This document shows, piece after piece, positions 36,150 through 47,700 of a stretch of 64,000 nt of DNA. Below the pieces are notes generated by a model. That model had not been told where the DNA came from. It saw only the letters and a program-made list of their open reading frames with translations, and did not search any database. The position numbers and the translations under genes were made by a program. This DNA is from Paramecium octaurelia. Its lineage: Eukaryota > Ciliophora > Oligohymenophorea > Peniculida > Parameciidae. The first letter of the stretch is position 1; each line of letters starts with the position of its first letter. The stretch is taken from NCBI GenBank assembly GCA_905182995.1, contig CAJJDP010000066.1, positions 372,001-436,000 on the forward strand, read 5' to 3'.

Positions 36150-37974
36150 TCACTATAATGCTTCATAGATTCCTAATTGATTCTTCCTAATTGCTAATAA
36201 TTTATCTAATTTTTAATAAATTTCAAAAAATTATTTATTTAATTTAGCTTATGTTCTTTTATCATTACTCTATTATGGAATAAAACATAATTATTTAAAA
36301 TTTCGAACAGAATTCTTGTAAGTGATATAAAATTTATTTTACTTTTTATCTTAAGAACTTTCTTTAATAGCCTTTATTTTAATAATTTTCTCAGATTCCT
36401 TATGATTCTTGAACATATCTACAATATAATTTGTTATATACTAGAACAAAGAATAATTTTAGGATAAATTATTCTATTGATTGATGTAGATGATTCGAAT
36501 GTCAAAATAATCAATTCCTATTATTACTTAATATTGCTAATCTCTTTTTAATTGCATCAGTTCATACTCCTGGTAAGAATATATGGAAGATAAATAATTC
36601 CTAGATTCCATTTTAAATAGAGATTCCTATGGATTATAAGATTAGAATCCATCTTCAATATAATTAGGTTGTTTGAAATTTGAAAATTTATTGCTAATAT
36701 CTATAAGTTCAGGAGTCTAAGTTTCAATTGAATATTTTTTTTCTAGAACTAACCAATGAATTGGCAATTCTTTGATTGGTGTATTCAAGCACAATGGACT
36801 GATGTCAGTGTGTATACAGGGGTATTTCAATCTTAAATAATAATCGTTCTTGGATCTTTTGTTTGTTGAACTGTTTAATAAATCAAACACATTTTCTAAT
36901 TTTGATGTATTGGGACAACTAATTTGTTATCTTGATTGAGTTTGAGCATCCTCAACCATGAGTATTAAATATTATGGGTATAACTCATAGGTCTTTTTAA
37001 GAGTGAGTAAATCTATGCCAAATTGTAATTAACATGTTGAATTGACTACAATATCAACTTGTTTACAACTTAAAACAGATGGATAATCAATAGTTATTGT
37101 TCTATCTTCAATATCTGCAAAAGAATACTCAACCTAGGATGTGATTGCTCTCTTTATATAAATATTCTTATCATACTTCATCGCAACTGACTCTTCTAGC
37201 AGCAATGTTATCTTCATCCTTTTCAATAAAGCTTTTTGCACGTTATATAGGTTTTCTGAAGCGATCCTCATCCATTTCCATTTGATCTTCCAAAGTTTCC
37301 AATTAATAAGCTAGAGAATAATTCTTGTATTCATATAAATTTTAATCAAATCTGCGTTCAAGACTATATTCTTTTAATGCAAGTACTATGAACTCAATAG
37401 CTGTCATTTCTTTTTCAATGAATAGGACTTTTGAGAGGTTGGTTCTGAAATATTTGACTTAGATAGTGCGCAGATGTTATTTTCCGATTGAGTTTATATT
37501 GGAGGTGATAATTGATTTTTGTTTTCTGATTTGTTCGAAATTGTTGACGATTGCCTAATTGGCACGCTTCAAAAATAATTTAGATCTGTGCTATTTTGCC
37601 AAATGACCAAAATCTTTTTTAAAGGCCGTTTGGCTCCTTTTCATGGATCTCTTTAATTGTTAATAGTCTAGCTATTTGTTTTATTAAATTTACTGATCAA
37701 TTTGCTTGATTAAAATTTGATTATGAAAGTTCTCATTTGATTATTGTGAACTTTGTTGAGATTCTTGAATGGAAGCTCTTCTGCAGAATATTTGCGTTTA
37801 CCTTTACTTCTGTTTGGCTAAGTCCATCTCTTCATCAGATTCTTCTATGTTAATGAGCGATAGAGTTTCAGTTGAAATAAATTATAATTATTCCAATATT
37901 TCAATTTTACACTAGGGTGTTGATTCATTACTTTGACTAAGGGTATCTTAAATATCAAATTGATAATTTTCCAT
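36150..37974 (-). CDS. Tandem paralogue B, possibly SIN1/AVO1-like
   Basis: From ATG 37974 to TGA 36152-36150, one 25-nt intron at 37152-37176, 599 residues. Blocks shared with paralogue A in order: LRTIQVKYFRTNLSKVLFIE, EFIVLALKEYSLERRFDQN with YSLAYQLETLED, FGIDLLTLKKTYE, DYYLRLKYPCI, LPIHWL, and YELMQLKRDQQYQVIIGIDYFD near the C-terminus. The N-terminus is Gln/Ser/Lys-rich with a short basic coiled coil not shared with A. SIN1-like assignment is tentative for the same reasons as for A. B has one intron and A none, so an intron was gained or lost after the duplication. The two are divergent enough that the duplication is not recent. Confidence 0.6.
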
Positions 37975-38024
37975 AAAATAGAAAATTTAATTGCTTTTTA
38001 TTATTTAATTTGGAATAAAAGAAA

Positions 38025-38588
38025 ATGGATAAATTGTAATAATTAATACATTAACTTTTCTCTCTTCTGGATGTGAATTTCTTCCTCTCAAGGGAATTTA
38101 ACAAAATATTTACAACCCATGATAATGTAGAACAAATGGCTTAAGACAAATAGTACAAAGAATTAGCAACTAAATTGATTGAATTCATTTTGTCTATTCA
38201 TAAATCCAATTAACAATCAGTATTATAGGAGAAAATTGCTCAAACCCATAAATTACTTAACAACTATCAATCTCAAGTGATACTTTAATAACAGAAGGAA
38301 ATACCACAATTGAACAATTAGACATAAAAATAACACACAACCGAGAGTTTCAAGAGCAATTCCATAACTCCAAGGGACCAACAAGCAAATAATAGAAGAA
38401 CTTCAAAAAATTAATCATTAACTGATAAACGATAATTTTAATAACAAATTACCAGTTTAAAAACTCAGAAGGGAATGCAAAATAGTGATTCGTAATAAAG
38501 GTTATTTGTTGAGCATATACCCAAAATGGGAAGATCTTTAGTTAAAGATGATTAATAACGAAATTTTAACATCATAACAGGAGTTTGA
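38025..38588 (+). CDS. Gln-rich unrecognised protein, 187 residues
   Basis: An intronless frame of 188 codons, ATG 38025 to TGA 38586-38588. Residues 1-85 could be helical and folded (LIHQLFSLLDVNFFLSREF, LATKLIEFILSIHKS). The second half is a Gln/Asn/Ser/Lys-rich region, probably disordered. No signal peptide, membrane segment or catalytic motif is seen. The stop lies 36 bp from the converging end of the eIF2 gamma gene, and the start is 50 bp from the start of paralogue B. Function unknown. Confidence 0.6.
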
Positions 38589-38624
38589 TTGAAATTTTAA
38601 ATATATATTTTATTGTTTTACATT

Positions 38625-40177
38625 TCATAATGTGATTGTTTTTCCATCTGTTATAATACCCCAACCAATCAATCTGAATTTATTACTTAATCTTCTACTG
38701 AATGCCACTTTCTCTTACAAACCAGTACACACTGGATTATTGAGAGCAACTCTCATTATTTTCTAATAAAATGAATTTTAATTTTACATCTTCTCTGACT
38801 TCAATGACTCTTCCAGGTGTTTCATTTGACAAAACATTGAATTTCAACATTTCATCTTGTTAAATCTTAGCTATCTTTTGTGTTTTTCCATCTTGTTATT
38901 GAGCACCCACCACTGAGACCATCAGATAATAATTGATCTAAATAATATGGTATATGCTTTCGTACTTCTAATTCTCTATAGAGTTCAGGTAATTACTTAG
39001 GGAATCCCAAAACGCATCCGACAAGATTGTCATTACGAGTCAAGGAGGGATCAATTAATAATCCAACTCCAATAAGACCTCCTGGGACAGCATAGACTAA
39101 TTCATTTTGTTCAGCATAGAGAGAAACAACTCTGGTAGTAATAGGATGCCATGTTGTTTGATTGCCATTCTTGGATTGTCTACCTGGTCTGATTTCCACT
39201 TCATCTCCAACAGAGAGAATTCCTTGGAGGATTGAACCTCCTACAACGCCTCCATGTAAATTTTCAGGTTTTTCACCAGGCTTATTGACATCGAAGGATC
39301 TAAAATTATAAGTATGTATATATTACCTAATGATGATCATTTTGGGTGGAACTTGCAATTGTCTATCTGGGATTGGGAAAAAGTTACAAATTTGTTAGAG
39401 AACACAATCAATATTGTATTTCAATTAAGCGGATACTGGTATGATTGGTGAATCTTCTGCAATGGTTCCTTTAATAAACCTTGTAATTTCTTCATAATTT
39501 CTGAGAGCAGCCTTGCTTCACTATTAATGAAATTACCTGTTGATCTCTAAAGATAATATCTACTTTGTTTTGGATTACGATGACATATTTTAATTTTGTG
39601 ATGACCAAGGCAACCAGATGCTCTTGAGTTTGAGGTTGAGGACAGGGCATGTTGGCAGCTACAATTAGTAATGCACAATCCATGACAGCAGCACCAGTCA
39701 ACATTGTTGACATCAGAATATCATGTCCTGGACAATCGACAAAGGATATGTGTCTGACCAAAGTCATCACTTCCTTGCATAATTCGCATTGAGCATTGCT
39801 TTCCTTCTCACTTGAAAATGATTAATAGCATTGAGGTTCAGGACATTTTGGACATTTAAAGATTTTTGCATTGGCATAACCCAATCTAATTGTGATGTTT
39901 CTGACTCTCTCTTATCTGAAACGCACAGTGCTTTAATGTATTACCATATCAAATACTTAATAGTTGATACAGATCTCACTAGAGTTGACTTTCCGTGAGC
40001 CACATGTCCAATTGTACCCACGTTGATAGTAGCCTATCTACTAATTACTTCTTGTGAATTAGGAGTCAAATTTGGTATTTGATCATAACTTTATTTCAAA
40101 AGATGTGGTTAGCGTTTCATCAATTAGTCAACTTCATTATCTGTTAAACGTTGAGTTCCTTTTTTAAAAGTTTCCAT
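38625..40177 (-). CDS. EIF2S3: Translation initiation factor eIF2 subunit gamma
   Basis: From ATG 40177 to TGA 38627-38625. Introns 39931-39956 (26 nt), 39512-39536 (25), 39300-39326 (27), 38938-38965 (28) and 38763-38787 (25) give 473 residues, the usual family length. The GTPase G1 box GHVAHGKST, the switch-2 DCPGHD, NKVD (G4) and SAQLKYNID (G5 region) are intact. Between G1 and G3 sits the characteristic zinc ribbon, CPKCPEPQC ... CELC. Domain 2 has [11 protein letters not shown] and GQQxxxRPGRQ-type strands, and domain 3 ends with [15 protein letters not shown]. The protein binds GTP and initiator Met-tRNA in the cytosol as part of the eIF2 trimer. Each splice junction is fixed by conserved sequence on both sides. 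Confidence 0.95.
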
Positions 40178-40678
40178 GAATTAATTCTTTAATATTTAAT
40201 AAAAATATTTATACAAAATAATTCACTAAATTAATTTATAGTTATATATAGATGTCTCCACTCACTCCTGTTTATTTCTAATCCCTATCTATTGATATAA
40301 CCACTAAATTTATTATATAATACATATATTGTCTTTTTCAATATTACTTGATAGTTTTTTAATTAGCTAATAATAAAAATGATTGTTTGCATATTGATTT
40401 GGTTATAAATATTATCTATTAATGTTATACAATTTGATTCGTATATAACATACTACCCAATCAACTCTTATATGATAATTTAATTCAACTTAATTATAAA
40501 ATTGTTATATTAAATGCCTTCACACACTTTAACATCTATGATATCAATATAATTATTATTATTATCACTTATATTTAAAATATTATTACTAAATATTAAG
40601 TTGGGATCAAACTCCTAAATTAGCATTATTGGTTAGATTTTAAATAGAAATAATTTTTAATTTAATTTTGAAGTAAAA
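40178..40678. other. Intergenic stretch between divergent genes
   Basis: About 500 AT-rich bases lie between the eIF2 gamma start and the start of the coiled-coil gene. Short ATT repeats occur near 40550-40565 (ATTATTATTATT). No open frame of coding character and no structured RNA was seen. It should contain both promoters. Confidence 0.45.
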
Positions 40679-41390
40679 ATGTTTTCATAAGCTTTCAGAA
40701 GAGGTCAATAATAACCTTTACAATAGCAGCAATAACCGATGAATATTTCGTTCCATAAGTAAGTATCTGAGGTTATTTAGTTAATTGTAAGCCCAACAAA
40801 CAAAATCCTTTTCTTAAACTCAATATGAGAAGGAGAATATTAGCCAATTTCTTGGTTCCACAAAAAGATAAAATCTAAATGAGTCCTTCTATCAAGAACA
40901 ACAAGTACCTCAAATATCAGAGGTCTATCGAATTTTAGATCAACTGCAACAGATGATGATGGTGAAATTCAATGACTTCTAAGGTGTGATCAATGATCAA
41001 GAAAAAGCGATCAGGCCATTGATTGAGTAGAATACCCAATTGAATAACTAATTAACCAATGTTCTTTAACAAAGTGAGAAGATACTTTCACAACTCACAG
41101 CGAATTTGGAGAAGAGTGAATAGATCAATAATAGGAATTAAAAAAGGAAGAGCAACGAGTGTTCGGAAGGTGATCTGGGAGCAGTGTAACAACTACTCAA
41201 GACTCTTGATGACAGATTGAACAATTTATCAAATGAAGTAGAGATGATAGCAGAAACAAACAATAGATTCCAAGTGCGAGTGATGGAAGTTGTGAATATC
41301 GATAAGTTGGAACATCTTGAAAACATGTAGAGAGTATTGCAAGAGATGGATAAAGCAAAGAGGTCCATATCTAAAAAAATAAAGCGTTGA
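40679..41390 (+). CDS. Coiled-coil protein, 229 residues
   Basis: A 22-nt intron (40759-40780) follows a short Gln-rich first exon; the product is 229 residues ending IKR at TGA 41388-41390. Residues 1-60 are Gln/Asn/Ser-rich. From about residue 75 to the end the sequence is heptad-patterned helix (VYRILDQLQQMMMVKF, LNNQLTNVLQQSEKIL, LKTLDDRLNNLSNEVEM), interrupted by a short basic loop. It looks like a small rod-like or oligomerising protein. No family is recognised. It has a typical promoter-length spacer on each side. Confidence 0.7.
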
Positions 41391-41724
41391 CATTTTTCAT
41401 TATTTTATATATATATGTGCTGATTATTATAATTCTGAATTTCTTTCAGTAGAATTATTTTGTTAATATTACACTTTCTAATTATTGTGAAAATCAAATA
41501 ATAGCAAAAATTTAAGAGAGGAATAATGTAAGAATGGCGAATGTTTCACTTTTGGATATAATTTAGATAATTGCGAAAGTCTAGATTTGGAACTTAGAAA
41601 TTCTAAAATAGCATAGAATCATGAATATACGCAGATGAAATATGAGAGGGAATGAGATGTGAGAGTTTGAGTGATTTTGAAAGTAGTGGGGTTGGTCAGT
41701 TGTTTATGAATTAATATATATTAA
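41391..41724. other. Intergenic stretch before VPS13
   Basis: About 330 bases with no convincing gene. A 34-codon frame beginning at ATG 41536 ends at a UGA and has no intron-like extension. The last 100 bases, GA-rich then AT-rich, precede the VPS13 start and likely carry its promoter. Confidence 0.4.
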
Positions 41725-44700
41725 ATGTTTGAAGGTCTTATTTAGAAAGTATTGTTAGCCATCTTCGGACGGTTTATAGATGGACTGGATAAGAAACAAA
41801 TCAATTTGTCGTTTTTGAAGGGTAATTTGGTAATCGAGAACGTTTCGATAAAGAAGGAAGCTCTTGAGGCCTTGCAATTACCAATTGAATTGGTGTACAG
41901 TTCAATACAAAGAATTGAAATAAATCTTCCGTGGAATAAATTGACTACTTAAAGAACAGAAATAAAGATCCATAGTGTCTTCTTGTTGGTCACAACTGTG
42001 TCTGAGGACATGTGGGGATTGGAGGAGATCAATTATTATAAACCAAAAGCAGCTCAAGTGAGAGCCTACATCAAGAAAGTGATGGATGAGGAAATTAGGA
42101 AGCAGGAAACAACGACAGATAACTAGGAACGCGATCAAAAGGAGGCAGGGTTTTTTCAAAAATAATTAACAAGAATAGTTGATAATCTTTACATTTCAAT
42201 TTCCGACGTGCATTTCCGTTATGAACATTGTATTAGCAAACACTCTTTTTCGTGGGGCATCACTATAAATCATATCACTTAATAGACGGTGGATTCTGAG
42301 TGGAAAATTTCATAAACATCTCCATACATTCATGAACGCAAGGACTCCACCTTCGTGAACAAACAGATACAATTATCGAAACTGGCAATGTATTGGAACT
42401 CCGATGATCATTATCTCATTTTGAGTAGCATCATCAAACCATAACATGACAAAAATATAGATGTTCAAAAAGTAATTAGCAAAATGGACCCATACAAAAT
42501 CGACTTGGATCTTCGTCAACGTACAGTCTATCAGATTGATGAAAAAATGCAGGCCAGAATATAATCCAGGTTATAGTAAGAATTGGTCTACGAGCCAGAT
42601 AATCTGACCATGGGAATCAAAACATCCAAATCCTCAAAATACATATTCTGTCTCAATGCTGTAGCTAATGTTGTACAAACCTATCAGAATTTTAGGAAAG
42701 TCCCAGAATACAAGATTAAAGTCGAATTACAGGAAATGGATTTCAAAATCAAGCATACCCAATATAAAGAGATCTTAAAACTTGTCTCCATATTCAATCT
42801 TTACTAATACAGTGCCAAATAGCAGATGGACTAGTATCTCACCACTGTTCTGCGACCTTAGCCATAAGATTTCCTGAAGATGGAAACGAACTCTCTCTAC
42901 CTCCGATCCTTATTTTAATATCTGGTTAAGGCTTAGATCATGGAAATAAGAAGGAAAAGATTTCTTGAGTTCGAAATGAATGCCCTACAAAGAAAAACTA
43001 CACCATCAGCCTTATTGAAATCATAGCATAGAGAGTTAAGACAGTATCAATAAATTGTGATAAAGACTTCAATAACTACATTGTAAATGTGGGCAAAATA
43101 AGCCTTGGAAATATATGAGCGAGCCAAAGAGCACCACCAAATTGAGTAGGCATTCAAGAAGGAAATTGAAAAAGCATATAAGCCATCAGCTTTTATGGAT
43201 GAGGAAACCTATGTTTATTTAGAATTTAGGTTGTCAATTGTTAAAGGCAGTTTAAAATTATTACGAAAGCACAAGAATTTGGAGGAGGGATTCACCCTTT
43301 TGTGGAAGAATTTTGATTACTTTTTGCAGAAGAGAAGGAATAATTTTGAAGTGGAGTAAATAATACAAGACATGGAAGTTTAGATGTTCAGTGTTGAAGA
43401 GAAGAATGATATAATTGTACCGATAGTTAAGAAGATAAAGAGTTATGATATTTAGGAGAAACCTCTCATCTATTTCAAATTGGAGAAACATCCTCTATCC
43501 AGACCCAATTACTTCACTAGTATTTATTTGGATGTTCAAAAGATTGAATTCATGGTGTTTGTAGCTTCATTATAACGAGTAATTGCTTATTTTAGAATGC
43601 CTCCCCAAGATGACAGGCAGCAAGAAGGCAAAGTGAAGGAAAACCTAAGCAAGAATAAGAAGGAGCAGAAGAACAAAAATGATGACCCAGATTCTGATAA
43701 GAAAATAGAAACTCAAACCAAGAATTATATCAGTATTACTATTTAATCTCCTATCGTTATTATACCAAATCAATAAATAAATGATTTACATTCAGATTGT
43801 TGGGTATTGAAACTGGGAGACTTGGAAATAATCACTGTTGATGATCGGCAAGTTCCTGGTTTTATTAAATTAGGATCTGATCATTACAGAAGATTGGGTG
43901 TAAGTGGAGAAAGCATGGGGAAATCACGAATAGTGGAATAATAACCCTTATTGACTGTTCACAATGAAAAAAATTAGCTTGTTAGTTAGTTTAATTTTGC
44001 TCAGGTTAATTCGATTAATCCTTTGGAAAAGTCATCGTCACTCTAACAATTATAATAACCACAATAGCATTCTCTCTAATAGCAGCATTAAAGAAAGCAT
44101 CATAAATCTTAGAATTACGATAACTATGTTATGAAATTAAAATCAGTTTAATTGCAATATTTTTCATCGATTCATTATTTTTACAACTACTAGAAATTGA
44201 GTTAAACTTCAAGGGGAATGGAGATCTTGAATAATCCATTGAGGATGAGATCGAAAAAGTATGATGTCTTGGAGGATTTCTCTATGGAATTGAATCTCTA
44301 TTTCAAAAAGAGCAGTCAAGCCAATCTGCCTTAGACAAAGATCAATTTTGAACTGCCTTCTTTGACTGCTTCAATCAATCCAGAAGTGCCCTACACATTT
44401 TAGAAGTTGATGCAAACAATAAATGATTTGAGTGCTGATCAATCCCTAAGTAGTATATTGCAATAGGAGAAATCTAAGTTGATAAAATATAGTTCATGCA
44501 AAGGGATCCTGAGAAAGAGAGGCAAGTTCTTAAGATCTTGGTCATCCTACTTTGCAGTATTGTCTGGATGGTACATATACTTGTATCAGAATGAGAGTGA
44601 TGTTGATTATAATCAATATGTTGGACTGCGAGATGTGGTGGTGTCTGAGGCATAATAAGATATTGGAGTGTAGAACTCGTTCAAGATCAAATCTAAGAAG

Positions 44701-47700
44701 GAGATCATCTACTTCTAGGCCAAATCAGCTTAGGAGAAGAACAGGTGGTTCAAATTCATTCAATAGAAGATCCATGACATCAAGACCAAAACAAACAATC
44801 TCAAAATTGGATCAGATAATACAGTGCCACAATAAAATGATAAGAGTAAGAGGGAATTCGAATAAACAACTAAGCAAATGCCTAAATTGAATGATGAATT
44901 GCAGACGAAATACAGATTCCAAATCAAAAGGTTTTAAATTGAATTGAAATACAATCAATAATCTGAGATCTTAATTACATTTGATTAAATCAAATTGCTC
45001 AGTCTGTCAGGAATAAATGATAATTATTAAGAATTCACAATTAGTTCCATTTCAATTGAGGATCATGGCCAATCCATTTTGAGATCCATCCATTATTCTC
45101 AACCCAATACTCCTAACATATTGAAAGTCAGACCAAGTATAACTGAAAATAAGTTACTGAGAAAAATCAAATAAGTTACAGACTATAAGGAAGAAGAAGC
45201 CTAACAAATTCACGGAGCCATACGAGTTCGAATGTGCAATACAGATTCTCATCAACCCAATCAACCTTAATCATACATTGTAGCTTAGCTATCCTCTTTG
45301 GAAGCTCATTATCTAGAGTCCTTTCTTGCCAAAATCAACTTGTTCCTAGTCCGTCCATCTTTGTAGAAGAGCAAAGAAAGTGCAACTGATTTAAGTGAAT
45401 TTACAGATACTACACAACAAACTACAACCATGAAATATACTCAAATACCTGTTAGTGAAACCAAGTTCATGTAGACTAGGTAGGATTTGACCAAAGTGAA
45501 TATTAAGAGTGTGAGATCATTTACATTGCAAAAGTCTTCAGTCTCAGATTCTGATCTGCATGATGGTCAGTAGGTTGAAAGCAATGAGAAATTACCCGAG
45601 AGTGTCATAAAGGTCTCCATTCTAACACAGGATATTAAGTTGATTGTGATTGTTTTAGAGAAAGAGAAGGACAAGGAAAAGCCTAACGAATTTTTATAAT
45701 TGCAAGTAAACTAAATAGGTGCAGTATTGACCATTAATGATGATGAGTACTTTATCGAAGGACATATTTAGAAAATAGAAATTATTGATCTAAAGTCATT
45801 GTAAGGGAATCGACATATGTTTTTGGGGAAAAAGGAATAGAAGGAAAGGAAAAAGACTAAAGAAGAGAAGAGCAAGAAAAATATTGGGATTCCAGGATTA
45901 ACTATATTCTCAAATAAGCAATAAATTGAAAAAGAGATGGTGTAATTTAAATATTCTAAATTCAAAATCCCAAGCAATAACAATGATGTTTCAGATGATC
46001 TTTATTTGATCGTCAGAGATTGTTTCATAGATTACTTGCATGCTACAATCATAAAGGTTTTAAGTTTATTAGAGATTGCATAGAAGAAAAAGCAGGCCAA
46101 TTAGGAAGAAAATGAGTAAGATTTAGAGCTTATCAAATAGAGACTCAATTCTCCCTCATTTTTCAAGATCAAAGTCTTACTCGAAAATCCAAAGATACTT
46201 ATTAAACCAGCTGGTAATATTAATCAGTCCTTTGAACTTCAAATTAAGTAGGTAAGTTTTGAGTTGGATGCTAGTTAAGAGAAAAATAAATTTCTTGAGA
46301 TGTCTGTGAGAGCCAATAAGAAATAGATCCAAATAGTTGACAAATTGGATTCGCTGTGGTGGTAAATCATAGTTGTCTCTGCAGACACTATGAGAATATT
46401 GATTAGAAGTTCCTCTGAATTACAATACATATCAAACCCTTTTTCTGGAGTGTTACGAATCCAAACCCCTATGTTTGTAAGTGAATACGAAACCATATTT
46501 CCAAACATCGTTCTTAATAGGAATCAAGAGATCAGAATAAAAGTAACCGACATTCAACTGAACATATTAAGAAATCATTATTTATTCTTATTGCAGGTTA
46601 TGCAAACCTAATATGAAATTTAGAGTCTAAAAACTTAGAAGAAAAGAAAACAACAATAGTAAGTTAAGAAATAGCAGAATCAGGCTGCTTTGATATTCAA
46701 GCTATCAAAAATCACTATTAGACTAATGGATGAATGCAATTAATTTGCCTCACAGGGGCAATTTCTCAGACCATTGGTGGATTTAAGTTTATTAGATATA
46801 GTTTTTCAATTTAAGACGAATATATCCTTGCAAGTTTAAGATCTAAAAAGCACATACTACCAGTATCCACAATAGGATGATAATAATTTGATAGTGAGAA
46901 TATAACATGTGATCAATAATACTGTTTTGGAAAGGAGAAAATTAGAGGAATTTTTGGATGAAGACATTTTGGAAGAAAAGGTTAAGGAAGTGAAGGAACT
47001 GATTAATGAGATGAAGATGGAATTTTATAATGAATAACCAGTGAGCAGATTTGACATAGATGACAAATTGAGTGTTAAAGCAATATTAGGTGAGGACTCT
47101 ACAGATGTCAGTATCAATATTGGTGAATCGAAATACTTGATTAATGCTTATTACCTTAAGACAATTGCTTTGTTTTTTGAAATACCCAAATATGAGGATG
47201 AAGTTAAAAGTTAATAGTCTCCACCTTCACAATAAACTGTTCAGACTTAAAACAGATAAAAGTAACCTTTATTGAATGTGAACATTATTTTACTCAAAAC
47301 TCTAATTATAACACATAATGAAGCTTTAAAGAATTGTTTGGTTTTGCAATTGGATTCTTTTATCAAGTTGAATGATGAATTAAATAATGAAGCTCATCGT
47401 AACTACCATTTAAAGAATAAAGAAATTTATTCGAATCAATAGAACATAAAGAATAGAAAATTGGAGTTGAGTCTCACAATGTCAGTGTTTAATGCCAACT
47501 TTGCAGCCATCTAAAAGATATCAAAATAAACTAAGAAAAAAATGATATTATACCCAATAAAAATTGAGTTCATGAGAAACCAATTTGCTTGCGAGTGTGA
47601 TATGAATTACTCTAATTATAAGTTAGATGGTCAGAATGAATAAATATCTAATATCATCATATAGGATTAATTAAGGTTTGATAAGATCAGAATCAATACT

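Noticed and set aside
44552..44890. A 112-residue Arg/Ser-rich frame inside VPS13
   Set aside because: It is in the wrong phase relative to the continuous VPS13 frame, and the VPS13 frame here encodes a well-formed PH domain.
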